Assembly (NCBI GenBank): GCA_050084515.1
Contig: CM114274.1
Location: forward strand, 19,840,001 to 19,904,000
DNA length: 64,000 nt
From: Blasia pusilla
Taxonomy: Eukaryota; Marchantiophyta; Marchantiopsida; Blasiales
Direction: 5' to 3'
Shown: positions 12,201 to 24,265 of the stretch, piece after piece
Layout of the letters: each line of letters starts with the position of its first letter
How positions within the stretch are numbered: position 1 is the stretch's first letter
Position numbers and translations under genes: made by a program
The notes under the pieces: generated by a model
Told to the model about the DNA's origin: nothing
Seen by the model: only the letters and a program-made list of their open reading frames with translations
The model's database searches: none

Positions 12201-13550
12201 GAGCCTACATTGCATATTTTTGACATTTTCACATCTTGTTTGACACAATCTATCAAATTTTCTAAATATTTATAGAGATGAAATTGACCTTGAAAAATAA
12301 AAAATGTATATGAAAAAATTCCTATTAGAAATTTTTTTTTCCTTTAGGGGACCTCCCAACCACTAACCAAAATAGGGTTGCCATGCATAGAACTCATCTA
12401 TAAGATTCTTATTATATTTTATCATGATTCAATAATGCAGGATGCCCCTAAGAAATGAAGTTGGGTTAAGTTTAAAAATAATCGAAGATTCACACACAAC
12501 TAAAATCCTTCAAAGATTTAATCACTAAGATGTAAACCACTACAAGGGAAACCTTGGGATCTCAAAAAAGGGTATAAGTAGAAACAGTCGACTTCAAGAA
12601 AACATAATGAAAATGTGATGCTTGTGAGTTTGGGTGATGGAAAAGATTTTGATCCCTCATAATAATAAAATTTTCAATCCTAGCTTAACTCTTGAGTCTC
12701 GACATAAGACTTTCAAAAGCTCTAGAAACATTAGAAGGAATGGAGAGGTGAGGCATACAAAGTCTTTGTGGTTCAAAATTCAATGTACTAAGTTTATCCA
12801 TTACTTACTTCCACAAGACAAACAATCATTTTTAAAATTTTTGTTTTTGGAGAATGCCAAATAGTCTTGTCCATTTATGGCAAAGAGCATACTGATTTAG
12901 AGGGCATTTCTCTAACAAAGGATCCATATATAGGCATGGAAATTGTTTTATGTATACTGTAGCACTAGTGCAAAGAAAGAGTCTACCAAAGTCTTACAAA
13001 TGTTTGGATGCAATATTGGAGTGGTGTTAACACTCTTAAAAAAGACATATTATTCACTCCATTCTTTCATAAAAAGGACTTAACTAAATGGATTTTTAAT
13101 GGCTGAACATATTTGCTTTGAGATACGCTTCTATTGAGATTAATATTTGTTGAATGAAATCCCAATCTTTATTGGAATCCTACCTCAATTACCTATGATG
13201 TGATGTCATTGACCAAGTTTCTTATTATTTACATGGATATCGACCTTAATTCATTAAAGAAACAACACTAATAAAAAAATACATAAATTATTTTTATTTG
13301 CTATGTGTATGAAGATTTTTTGGAATTTTGACAAGAGCATTCTACTTCTTCCAATTCCTCATTTTTTATGGAATGAAAGAGTGTATTGGATGTGTGGAGC
13401 CATGATTTTCTTCTTTCTTTCACTATTGTGGACTTTTGGCGATAATGGCATGAATCTAGAGTATTTCCTTCATAATGTAAAATAAAAGTGAGGTAGTAGG
13501 TATTAGGATAGCATTTCAAGAAAATCTAACCAAAGAAGGGAATAAATATG
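9217..13550. other. AT-rich stretch with strand-asymmetric tracts, no gene
   Basis: The + strand is pyrimidine-rich at about 9240-9780, then purine-rich at about 9950-10245 and again at 11260-11950. Short motifs such as TTTCAATT...GGAGAAGA occur in inverse orientation in the two kinds of tract. No protein family was recognised. Confidence 0.5.
10759..11081 (-). repeat. Degenerate repeat units shared with 46.6 kb
   Basis: Three related units at 10759-10785, 10910-10933 and 11059-11081 follow the pattern AGTC.CATGGC...CCCATCTT. The reverse complement of 46649-46673 matches the middle unit at about 22 of 25 positions, so both regions carry the same repeat family in opposite orientation. Confidence 0.55.
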
Positions 13551-13606
13551 ACATGTGAAATTTCTTATCCAATTATGTCTCCCTCATTGAGACTTGAGAG
13601 CCAGAT

Positions 13607-14650
13607 ATGGGCCCTATGTTGAAAGAAGGAGAGCGGCGCCGGATACATCAGTTCCTCAGGAGTTATAGGAGCTGCTTTGCATTTAGTATGGAGGATTTGG
13701 GTATGTTGAAGAGACCGGGGATCCGTATTGAGTTGTCGAGTGATACGCCAATCTTCCAACGACCCTACTGGTACAGTGATATGGAGATGGCTCTGATTTA
13801 GAGTAGGAGCCACGACTTGGTCGGAGTTAAACTAGTGGAGATGTCGCATGGGGAGTATGCATCTACCATTGTCATGCTCGCCAAGAAGGATGTGCATGGC
13901 AATTGGACGGATAGGCGGATGTGTGGGGATTACCGACCTATCAATTAGCAGAAGAAGTCCGATAGGTATGCCATGCCCACCCCTAAGGAGATCTTTGATG
14001 CGATTGGTCATGCTCAAAGGTCTTGAGTTCATTGGATTTGCAAGCCGGATATCATCAATTGCATATCAGATTGGAGGATAGCGAGAAGACGGAATTTTGG
14101 GGCATCGATCCTCACGGGAAGGATTGTTTGTACCAGTGGCGGTTCTTACCATTTGGGTTAAAGAATGCCCCGGATGAGTTTCAGAGGGTCATGGATAGGA
14201 TCTTGGCTGGTCTGGATTTTGCTAGGTGTTATATTGATGACATTGTAGTCTTTAGCTCCACGGTTGAGGAGCATGAGCAACATCTAGAGGAGGTGTTTCG
14301 ACGATTGCAATTACATGGGATGAAGCTACATCCAAGCAAGTGCAAGTTCTTCTCCGACCAGGTTAATTACTTGGGTCATACAATTTACCCAGGGGGCCTT
14401 GGTGTTCCGCAGACAAAGATAGAGGCTATCTCATGCATTCCATGCTCTACAGATATGAGCCGTGTTCGCGCATTCATGGGATTGGCGAACTTCTATCGAT
14501 GGTATGTTAAGGGATTCAGTTCAATTGCGAAGCCGCTAACCTTGCTAACCAAGGTGGATCACGAGTGGCATTGGGAGGATGAGCAAGAGCGAGCATTTAA
14601 ATTTCTCAAGGACGTCTGTGCCCATCTTGAGGAGACCGATCAGGGGGCGT
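13607..14650 (+). pseudogene. Ty3/Gypsy reverse transcriptase, broken
   Basis: RT copies element RNA into DNA. The N-terminal part reads FAFSMEDLG, then after a stop at 13799-13801 it continues HGEYASTIVMLAKKD and RMCGDYRPIN, with a second stop after that. A frame change near 14,020 leads to motif A, LDLQAGYHQ (Asp at 14035), then FLPFGLKNAP, then the catalytic box YIDD at 14230-14241, then GLANFYRWYVKGFS (connection region). The stretch 14023-14650 is open and nearly complete, so the catalytic core itself is intact although the gene is not. The frame changes again at about 14,620-14,650. Confidence 0.92.
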
Positions 14651-14990
14651 CCTTTCCACTTGCACACATATTGGAGCATGTTGGGGCTTGGAGCGGTGCT
14701 CACCCAGCATGATGACGAGGGTAGAGAGTTTGTGGTGGCTTATGCTAGCCGCTTGAACAACACTGTAGAGGCGAACTACAACTCGTATGAGGATGAGTGC
14801 TTCGCTGCAGTGTGGGTTGTCGCGCATTTCAGGTGTTACTTATTCGGCAACCCCTTTACCATCATCATTGATCATCAACCAATGAAGTGGTTGATGGAGT
14901 CCAACAAGCTTACAAGAAAGCTTGCGAGATGAGCTTTGTTGTTGCAAGAGTATGATTTTCACGTGGTACATAGACCTGGGACGCTCAACT
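14620..14990 (+). pseudogene. Ty3/Gypsy RNase H domain, catalytic Asp lost
   Basis: RNase H removes the RNA strand of the RNA:DNA hybrid. Here the domain lies in a new frame and reads PILRRPIRGRPF, then HTYWSMLGLGAVLTQ, YASRLNN, SYEDEC, and IDHQPMKWLMES. In this family the first block is normally HTDWS. The Asp codon is Tyr here (14669-14671), which should abolish catalysis. A stop interrupts the frame after KLAR, followed by LLQEYDFHVVHRPGTLN and another stop. Confidence 0.88.
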
Positions 14991-15254
14991 AGGATGTATA
15001 TGGGTTGAGTCGTAACCCATGCAACTGGAGCTCGATGGCATGGAGAGAGTGATGAGGAGTCAGTGCCAAGATGACACGCGTTAGCCTATTTAGGCATGTT
15101 GGCAATGGAGAGCTAGAGTGTGGAGACTTCGATGGCGAGGTCTAGTGGAGAGTCCTTGGATCCCGAGGCGAGTGAGGAGACGACAGGTGGCCGAGATATT
15201 CATGATGATGGAGTAGTCTTGGAGTAACTTCGTACTGGCAGCGTTGCGAGCACC

Positions 15255-16171
15255 GTGGGTGCTAGATTGCGGGATTGGATCCTACATCGGGCCAAACGAT
15301 TCTGTTGGGAGGGGACACATGTTTTGAGGATTTGGGAGGATGGTAGAGTACGCGTAGTGCTGCATCCTTTGCAAAGAGCACGACTAGTGCAGCATGCCCA
15401 CGAGGAGTTGGGTCACTTTGGGGTGAATCGGACATACAGCTTGCTCCGGATTCAGTACAAGTGGCGAAGCATGAGATTGACGTTCAACAATTTGTTGCCA
15501 GGTGCATGGTGTGTGATCGGGTCCGAGCATCGTTCAATGCTCCGACTCCCCAGTTGCATCTATTACTGATCATGGACTAAGGATACAAATGGTGTTTGGA
15601 TTTTGCAGGACCTTTGCCTTTGACGGAGCGTCACAGTCGTTATGTGTTGGTGATGGTCGAGTTCTTCTCGAAGTGGATCGAGTTGGTTGCATTGCTGAAC
15701 AAAGCGAGTGAGGGAGTAGCTTATGCCTTCTTTGATAGAGTGCTGAGTCATTATGGCGCACCGGCTGGGGTGTTGACAGACCAAGGTACCGAGTTTCACG
15801 GTGAGTTCCAGGCCTTGTGTGATAGGGCGCTGATCGACCACGGCACAACTTTGCGAGATCATCTCGAGACGGATGGATTAGCGGAGAGAGATGTGCAGAC
15901 GGTGAAGAGGGTGAAGAGGGGTTTACGAAAGTATGGCTTGCAGAGAGGTCACCTAGGAGATTGGGACCTCTAGATGCCGTGGTTGGCGATGGGATACAGA
16001 TTCACTTGGCAGGAATCCTTAGCGTCTTTTTCATCGTACTTGCTACTTTATGGCCGAGAGCCAAATTTACCTATGGCCATTCGTCGAGACGTTGGTGAGG
16101 TGCTGGACCTTGATGACCTAGATGTATGGATGCGAACATGTTCTCAGAGGCTAAGTTGTTTCGGAGAGTGA
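15255..16171 (+). pseudogene. Ty3/Gypsy integrase, broken
   Basis: Integrase inserts the cDNA into the host genome. The zinc-binding part is seen as HAHEELGHFGVNRTY and, after a frame change near 15,490, CMVCDRV (Cys at 15503 and 15512). The catalytic core has Asp in DFAGPLPL (15599), Asp in TDQGTEF (15779) and Glu in GLAERDVQ (15884), about 35 codons apart as expected for a D,D-35-E core. A stop at 15971-15973 splits off MPWLAMGYRFTWQES, and the frame ends at 16171. Confidence 0.9.
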
Positions 16172-16425
16172 TGCCCATGGCATTCGAGAACTTGGCAATT
16201 GCGCAACCTCTGGATATGTTGAGGTATGCGATTATTCGGGGTGGTGGTTATTGACCAACTGTTCGGAGGTTTCATCAGGGAGATTATGTCTACTTGTAGC
16301 AGACGACACCGACAACGTTGGATGTGACTGCAAGACACATGATCATGAGAGTGCGTGACGTTTTGCCATCCGGTGTTCTCTTGCTAGAGGGACGCAATGG
16401 TATGGTATGGAGGGACCATGTGTTA
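16172..16425 (+). pseudogene. Integrase C-terminal part of the Ty3/Gypsy element
   Basis: Continues in other frames after 16171: LRYAIIRGGGY, a stop, then RRFHQGDYVYL, then VRDVLPSGVLLLEGRNG. It fits the C-terminal nucleic-acid-binding tail of this family. Similarity fades at about 16,425. Confidence 0.7.
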
Positions 16426-16439
16426 TTTATAATAAAAAT

Positions 16440-17140
16440 TAGAAATGTATATTATCATCGGAGAGTGCCCCTTCATTTTGCAAATTCCTCTCCTCTTGAA
16501 ACTTGGCACTTTCAACCAATAGGATCTCTTGAAATTGATTTAAAATGACATTTCATAATTTTGTCAGTTAATTATGAGAGATAATTAAAACTTGTGCATG
16601 GTACGAGCTTACACTAGTACATATTATAATGGCGAGGCATCAGAAGCAGAGGTTATCCATACCATACCCTTTGGTCTTACAAATGCTTTGATCGGGAAGA
16701 ATTTCACCCATTGGGAGAGGGAGGTTTGGCCCATGAATTTGTGACTAGCTTCTTGTCTTGGAAATCTCCTCCGGATGCCATAATTTTAAGCTCAATTTCT
16801 TGGAGTCACGAGCCTCAAAATCTTTCCTCACCACCTCCCAATTTTTTCATTTGTTACTCAAGTGAAAAGGAAGGCTCAAATGATCCTCAAATGACGTCCC
16901 TCACCTCTTCCATAGCCACTCTCTTCCAGTTTTAGTCACTTCTTGAAGGTAATGTTTTTTAAGACGAATTATGAAAGTCTACTCGTGCCCAAAACTACAA
17001 AGCAGTCTCCATGAACGTTATGAAGGGAAGGCGCTCATTCACTTGCTCTTTCGCCTTCTTCACATCATGCTGAAAATTTCTTTAGATCCCTCCTCTCTCA
17101 CTCTTCACCTTTTCCTCCATGATTGACTCACTCTCTCAAG

Positions 17141-17192
<52 letters not shown>

Positions 17193-17950
17193 TATGATTA
17201 CGAGGAGTAGCACCTTAAGCATACCAATGACACAAACTCTATTGTGTTTGAGTGAAATATCAAACGGTCCTCGTTCCTTGCCTCCCCTTCCATCACTCTC
17301 TTCCCTTGCCAAATTAATCTTAAAAGTATGGTTGCCTCATGGAAAATTTGATGAAAGAGCTATTTTTTTCTCTAATTTTGACAAATTAGAGAAAGAAGCT
17401 CATACCAATTGAGAAAGGTCGGTCAAGACAACTCAAGAAAAATGGATGGTGGAGCTTTTCAAATTTGAGAAGAAATTGGATTTAAAGAGATAGGATGCAA
17501 GTCCGCGTTTCACTTTGCCTTGTCGTGCTCGTAATGCAACCGTTGGTTGGGATGGTCGCGGGCAATGGTTGTGCATCTCACCCCCATTCTCACGAACAAT
17601 TCTAAATGTTGGTGGAACATATAGAATTAGAATTCTCCAATTCCATTTTGGAATCTTTGTTTGAAAAAATTATTTACTTTCCTACCACTATAAATAAATA
17701 GATAAATTCATCAACATAAACCACACGTGATAATATAAATCTACGAGAGGTGTAAGATGAAATGTCCATGAACTACCTTTTCTCCCGTATGGGCGAATTG
17801 AATCCCAAAAGTTGTCCCTCCGGATTCTCTTTTTCGTCCTTGAACGACCAGAACGGACGTCAACGACGTCCATAACTGTCACGGAAGTTTGTATGCTGGC
17901 AAAGCGCAGTTGGAAGTAAATACCGATTCATCCAGTTGACTACGTGTTTT
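16440..17950. other. Gene-less stretch after the Ty3/Gypsy remnant
   Basis: No 3' LTR of the element was recognised. It holds a CT microsatellite and unassigned short open frames. Confidence 0.5.
17143..17189 (+). repeat. (TC)n microsatellite, about 47 bp
   Basis: An uninterrupted run of about 23 TC units. Confidence 0.98.
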
Positions 17951-18025
17951 ACGGTCCACATTAACTCCCACTCCTAAGGGAGGGTGAGTGACCCTCCCTT
18001 AGGAGTGGGAGTTAATGTGGACCGT
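17951..18025. repeat. Perfect 35-bp inverted repeat with 5-nt loop
   Basis: Arms 17951-17985 and 17991-18025 are exact reverse complements, separated by GAGTG. The flanks (TGTTTT and AACTTA) show no target duplication. The perfect match in old, decayed surroundings means the foldback formed recently or is maintained. Confidence 0.97.
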
Positions 18026-19396
18026 AACTTATGTGAATGGTGTGACGATTTTTCAGCTAGAATGAGAATGACGAGACTTCTTAGGGAAATATAAATATAA
18101 GAGGAGGACAGATCGTCCCATTGATTTCCGCGCAAGTCACGAGGCAGTCTGATTTCCGCTCATTTCAAGATTCCCATAATGTAAAAATGTCAACTTCAAA
18201 TAGCAAAGCTTTTGGAATGGCATAGAGAATGCCAAGAGAACTTTATCAACGATAGTGCGGTTTCCTCCAAAAAATAAAGTAATGGGTTTTCGAAGTTAGC
18301 TCACGTTATAGTTTCGGAAACATCTTTCCGTTTTTATAGTTAAATTGGGAAACTATTTATCGGGGAAATTCGTGGCGGTCATCAATTTGAAGTGAAAGTA
18401 TCGGTCTTGTTCGAATATTTTTTATCCATGTTTCTCAAGAAACTTGCCACTAATGGCAATTTTCCATATCCGATCTTTCTTTCTTATTGGACAGTATCAT
18501 AAGTATCCCAGGACCACAACTCCAAGGTTGGAAGTGGCCCTCGAGATCTCCCACCGTAACCCTGGCAGTTGATTTGTGGACGGTTGAGGATGTGCTAAGA
18601 GAACCACGGTCACAAGGGTGGACATAATGTCAAAACTCCTATCAAACCCGCACTTTGACCAATCCTTCGTTTGGTCATGGCTGTGCCAACAAATGACAAC
18701 TCCTCCTCCACCCGCACACGGAACCGCTTTTTAGCTTCGCCGATCACGGTGGCCATGACACGCGTTGTGGACGACCCGGGTTGTCTTCTACGACCTTGTT
18801 GAACCTATACGTGCTTGACCCGCATACGGTTGATACTCGATAAAACCATGGTGGCCTTTTTCCTTCGATATCTCGTGTTTTTAGTTGTCACTTCCAAGGC
18901 CGTCGACCTATGGCACAACTCCACTTCATCTTCATGAGACAAGTCGAGTGTGTCCATGGGTGGCATGGTGTGCTGGTTGGTGGGTATGAACTGGAAATAT
19001 GCTGACCGCTATTGTAACGGTGGGCTATGCGCACACCCAAATCGGTGATCGCGAAAGTGAGAGGTGCGAACTCTCTCGCACACTATAAGCGTGAACCATG
19101 AGTATCTATAACTTGCTGATGTGTTTTCAAGACCGGTGGGCGGTGAGCCTACCGGTCTCGGATAAATAAACTCCAAAAAAAGTTGTGGCAGTAACCCGGT
19201 GATAGATAGATAATGGGTTCATTTTTTTAAAAAACTTTGGCTCTTTGGTTTATAGAATGAAAAGAGGACCGGGTATGAGGAAATCGTTTTCAGTGTTGAC
19301 ACTCGTCTTCTAAGGGTTCCTATGGTGTGGGCATGTCTCACTTTGAGAGAGAGGGAGATAAAATTAAAAGGAGATAATAAAGAAAATTAAATATAA
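18026..19396. other. Gene-less stretch
   Basis: No recognisable coding region or repeat. Confidence 0.5.
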
Positions 19397-19422
19397 CCCG
19401 TGCATAGCTTGGAACCAACTAG
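19397..19422 (+). repeat. Second-type Helitron 3' end (candidate)
   Basis: CCCGTGCATAGC is followed by a degraded stem partner and ends ACTAG|T (CTAG at 19419-19422), the form of many plant Helitron ends. Confidence 0.45.
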
Positions 19423-19440
19423 TTTCAAAGGTTTGCATAA

Positions 19441-19519
19441 GTAATGTTTCACTAATTGAAGAGATATTATCAGTTGTATGCTACGTTTTGATGTCGGTGC
19501 ACATGGGGATTCTTACTAA
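19441..19519 (+). repeat. Helitron 3' end related to the one at 3.57 kb
   Basis: Carries the same order as 3476-3572: GTAATG.TTCACTAATTGA, ATGCTA, TTTTGATG.CGGTGCA, GATTCTTACTA. It ends CTAA at 19516-19519 in place of CTAG, and its hairpin is degraded. Confidence 0.7.
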
Positions 19520-22500
19520 TGGGTTTAAGATCTGTAAGTCGTGTTCTCTAGCATGTACCACCCATAATTTGTAAGGAAAATAAAAACGAATTGAAGTTGA
19601 AAAGATTGTTTTCTCAATTTTCTCTCTTAGAAATAGGAGAAACAGATACGGTATGAATGAGTTGCACACATTTCCACGAGAGATGTTTCCAAAATAAATT
19701 ATAATAACTAGTAAGAACGTATGTGGTATGAACTTGCATTATTAACTACCTTTCGTGGTTTCTCCTTCACTTTACAACACTATTGAATCAGATCTTAGAT
19801 CCATACAAATATTACTTTCTTTCACCCCAACCGAGTGGGGCATTGGCGTACTCGACTCCTTCAGTCCCCCTTCTTTTCTTTTCTATTCTGGATGTGTTCC
19901 CACATCACCCTTTTATGCAAGTTTTCTTTTTTGTGTTTCAAGAAGGGATTCATTTCTTTGGGAGGATAAGTACCTGAAAAAATTGATTTCCACTCCTTAC
20001 ATTGTAGTATAGATTGATATCTCGGCAATGAAATTCATGAAATCACATTATACCTGACATCATATACTTGACTCCTTGAGTCCCCCAATAGGATATCCAT
20101 TGCGGGGGGAACTTGCCGCTAAATAGGATGCTCAATCTTCCGTGGATAATCTTATGCGATGTGTTGGATAGGTATGAGGTGGTTAACTTTAGGTTGGATG
20201 CCCAATAAGTAAGAGTTCCTGATTGTCGATGTGCGGGACGAGATTGCAACCCTCCATGTCAAGTAAGTTATTTACGCAAACAAGCTCCTCCCATTCTAGC
20301 GCCCTATAGGATTAAAAGTATCTTATAACATGTGATGTAGATTCTATACATGGCATATGTGATTCAAGAAACCATTTTGGTAATAAAAATCTCCTAATGG
20401 GAGCTCTTAGATTTCCAATCGGTAGATCTCAATTCTTAAAATAACCCCGAATGCTACATAATTTTCTCAATAGTTACAGAGATCTAGATAGTAATTTTCT
20501 CCTTGTCAAAATTTTTCTAGATTAATTTATTTTCCAATTTTTGAATCATTTTTCTTGAAGTCATCCTCCTCGATTTGATTTTTGTAACAAAATTTTATTC
20601 CATAATTAAAGAGCACCATTTATGCTTCTAAATTCGAAAAGAACTGAATTTTTTTCTAAATTTTTGTTCGTGGAGTTTTTCGGTAGGGCCCTTGTACATT
20701 GATGGGAATTACCAAACGAAATATGTTATAAAAAGAAGCTACACAAATCCAGTGGGTTTTCCATAGGAAATTTCAAAATAAATAACAATTCTTAATTTTA
20801 TTTTTGGTTAAAATTAAGAATAAAAAGTTTTGCTAGTTTTACTTATAACCTAGGATCTCCCCCGACATTGGTTTCTATGTTCACCCATTGCAAGTTTTCT
20901 GAACACGTGCTTACATTTCACTATGAATATACATGTATAATTCACCTACGGAGGCACGTTAACTGTCGGTTGAATTGAGAACTACTCTGCTCTCTATGTA
21001 GTTCATGACCCGATGGAGAAGAGTTGACGGGATCCCAAATCCCTTAAATACATACCCATATGTACGAAAAACGTGTGAGGTGAATATACGCACGACTTTT
21101 GGATGGTAAAGCCGGTGGACCTCGTGCACGGGAAGAACCTCACGTCAAAGCAACAAGAACTCGTGCGTTGAGTAAACATTAAATAAAAATGCCTGGCGAC
21201 AAGTCTGAGGCGATCTATCGGTTTCGGTCCGTAAGGATGATGAGGGGTAAGGCTAGGGTTGACTGGGAAATCCGCCGATCCGCGATTCAGAAAGAAAGAA
21301 AAAAAGACCAAAAGGACCAAGAAAATTGCCCGATAATTTTTCTCACGTAACGTAAGTAAAATGACCTCTTTATTATGGTGTAATGCATAAAAACAGCTTT
21401 CGCGATCACTTGTGACTTTACCCACTTTCTCTTATTCTAGAGGAGAAATATGTAGAGTTTCAAAAGTTTGAAGAGAACATGCCAAATTATTTTTTGACTC
21501 TTGGGCTCAGAAGGGAGCAATGGAGGCACTAACTACAGAATAAACCATATCCGGTCCGAGATAAGGATCATTCGCTAGAGTCTACAGGAAGTGTGTAGAG
21601 TTGAGATTTTGTCTCTCGCACGTGTTTTCTATCTCTTGAAACGAGGAAATATAGACTAGCAATCTGCTTTCAAAATATGTCTACTTTTTTAGGCTTAGGC
21701 CCTCCCTCCGTTCAAGAAGAGAGGTAGGTCCACGCACACGGTGATGGTGGACTCCAGCAGAAGCTGCGTGCGGTGCTGCTCCCTTGAGCACTTCAACAGG
21801 TATTTCTAAGCACCAGTAATTTGTTTGCCCGCCAGTACATAGCATCCTGGCCGCGGGTTAAATTATTGGAAACGAAAACATCCCCATCATTGAAAAAGTA
21901 TTCATGTGGAGGTAAGAAAATTGACAAGGAATCATAATTAAGATAAATTTTTTTCAATGAATTACTGACTTCGTTTAAGAAAATCGAACATTTCCCTACT
22001 TCACCGGAAAAAGATAAGTTATTGTTTCCTTTTCCAATCCCGGTCTTTGAATTGAAGAAATCAAAATTTTCATTTTAGGAAAGAAAAAATTTCAACATGG
22101 AGTTAAGTTTTTCCTCGCAACTGAGCTTTACCACTAAAATAAAATTGAATTTTATTATGCAAAATGATAAAATGGCGAGAAGAGAGGGGTCAGTTCCCAA
22201 CTTCGTGCAAAGTCAGTCCCGCATGGGACCAAGATTAGGGTTTTGGTGTTGGATGCGAATTTTTTTTCTCACGCAGACTTTGTCCACATGCAACCTTGCT
22301 ACGTTCTAAGACCTTCTCCTCATTTTACTTTTCAGTTTAGTAAAGGTTAGAATAAAGGAAATATTGGACAGGCTTCATAGAGAGGTTCCACAAGTAGTGT
22401 TGGTTCATGGATTCTCAATAGGAGTTGATGCACATAATGGTATGTGGAGTTTCTATCAATCTTCTCAACTCATTTGCTTGAATAGATATCTAATGCATAT

Positions 22501-23110
22501 ACTTGAATAATTAGGGGTTGGTTTGGTTTTCTTTTAGGAGAGGGGCCATTATGTTGAGAATTTCTCTTCAAAAAAAATACACTTTTGGATTTTGGGTTAG
22601 AAAGTATACTTTACTCTGGGTGGCCAAGTAGATTTACTTGTATCGAACAAACGTAGATACGAGATTTAATTTTTATTAAAATTGGAACCAACCAATATAA
22701 ATTTAATTTTATGTATCAATTTAAATACATTTGGAGAGGCACACAGTTTGGAGTTTTTTTTATAGGCTAAGGCTATCTCTTTGTACGATGATACAAGTAA
22801 GATGATGGAAATTTAAACACAAGTAATAAATGAATTTTATAAATAAATGTCAAAGTTTATTTGACGCATGAGTTTGTACTCTAATATTAGGAGAGAGCAT
22901 GATGTTTTTGGTTATTTCTACTCCCAAATAATTGATTCATAAGTGTTTAAAAGAGATGGTCTTTTTGGAAATAATAGAATTATCCATATTGTTATTTGAG
23001 GAGTGTTTTGGAATGGCAACAGCTTGGGCATTCGACGCGTGTTTGTTTTAACATCTGAATTTATGACACAAGGGACCATATTTCCACCATCTAAAATAAA
23101 AATAAAACAA
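19520..23110. other. AT-rich gene-less stretch
   Basis: An open frame of 140 codons at 21003-21425 (-) has no family resemblance. A perfect hairpin at 20788-20821 is listed separately. Confidence 0.45.
20788..20821. repeat. Perfect 13-bp inverted repeat, 8-nt loop
   Basis: Arms 20788-20800 and 20809-20821 are exact reverse complements; AT-rich. Confidence 0.8.
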
Positions 23111-23142
23111 ACTCATGTATCGCACATGCACATTTATAGTAT
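23111..23142 (+). repeat. Very decayed Helitron 3' end (weak candidate)
   Basis: GTATCGCAC.TGCA...TATAGTA resembles the hairpin-to-end part of the 3.57-kb copy, with gaps. Confidence 0.25.
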
Positions 23143-24188
23143 TTATAAAGATTAGAATGGATTGTGAATATGCATATATGGTTTTGTTTTATAGATTAGA
23201 CTTTACAGAAATTTGTATGAACATGCATACAAATTTCTATGAGTATTAGAACACCCTTGTTTATATTATTAGGATAACTCCCTTGTAACATTGAAGAAAA
23301 TAGTTCACATTCAAAGAGACACCCCTGGAGTTTACAATAGTCTGAACTTCTATGGGATATGATGCGGTTATTACAACAATATTTTGCAGGGATCTAAGCA
23401 AAGCGAAAAAACATGGTAAATAAGTGAGTGCATCCCACATAGGCTCTCGCTATGTTAGTGGTCGAGCTCATAGGACTTTGGGCTTTCACCATGCATTTTA
23501 TCGTTGAAATTTAAGATTGGCACGGATCTGTTTTGACTAAAACAGAAACAGAAATGTACATGAGTTGCTGGTTTAGGTTGAAGAGAATGATTAAGTTTTC
23601 CATCGTATGTGGATTGTTTTTGTAAACCGAGAAGACACACGTCTCTTGGAAGTTTCTTGGCATTGTCCGTCGCGTTTATTTTTTGACATCTGTTGGGATA
23701 AATAACGGAAGTGAAAACCGTCACTCAAGATGGTCCTCTAATCCACGACATGTGTTTTCCTTTCAAGATAATGTTTCCAAGGTATTTCTTTGTGGCCGTC
23801 CTTCGCCTTAATCGCTAAGCAAAGGGTGTGCTCCGTGAGGAGTGTGTCATAAACCTGTAGATAAGATGAGAAGGTTGGGGATTTCTTTTCTTCCCCGATC
23901 CGGTTAGGAATTGAATGAAAGACACTATCCCATAAACATCGACTCCATATCGTAATATTTCATTTGTGACCACGAGCCAATTGGGGAAATTGGGGTGGGT
24001 TGTCCGATCCATAGGCCGAAAACATGCGCCTAACGACAAATAAAGTATCCAATACCCTCATCCCCGACACCGCGACAAAGGTCGAAGTGACCTGGCGCTC
24101 TCCAGATTTCGCGAAACCCATTTTCATCTTTCGTCCAGATCCCACCGATCCAACAATTGGCACCGAGCAACAAAGTTTACGGGAACGG

Positions 24189-24265
24189 TGGACCGTGCAA
24201 CTCCATAGGTAGGCTCCAGCGGCGAAACGCTGGACCGTGCGATTCCATAGGTAGGCTCCGGCGGC
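24189..24265. repeat. Two-copy tandem repeat, 42-bp period
   Basis: Copies at 24189-24223 and 24231-24265 differ at only about three positions over 35 bases. The 42-bp period equals 14 codons, and on the minus strand both copies read as related peptides (EPTYGIARSSV and EPTYGVARSTV) in a 138-codon open frame of unknown nature. Confidence 0.8.

Larger units (their letters stand above)
13560..16425 (+). mobile_element. Decayed Ty3/Gypsy LTR retrotransposon (pol region)
   Basis: RT, RNase H and integrase follow each other in Ty3/Gypsy order. No gag, protease, LTR or primer-binding site could be found around it. Frame use changes several times and internal stops are many, so it is dead. The wording of the protein resembles a family that I recall as common in mosses and liverworts (memory, unverified). 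Confidence 0.9.

Noticed and set aside
17951-18025. MicroRNA precursor
   Set aside because: A fully paired 35-bp stem with a 5-nt loop is shorter and more perfect than a typical plant precursor; small-RNA data would be needed.
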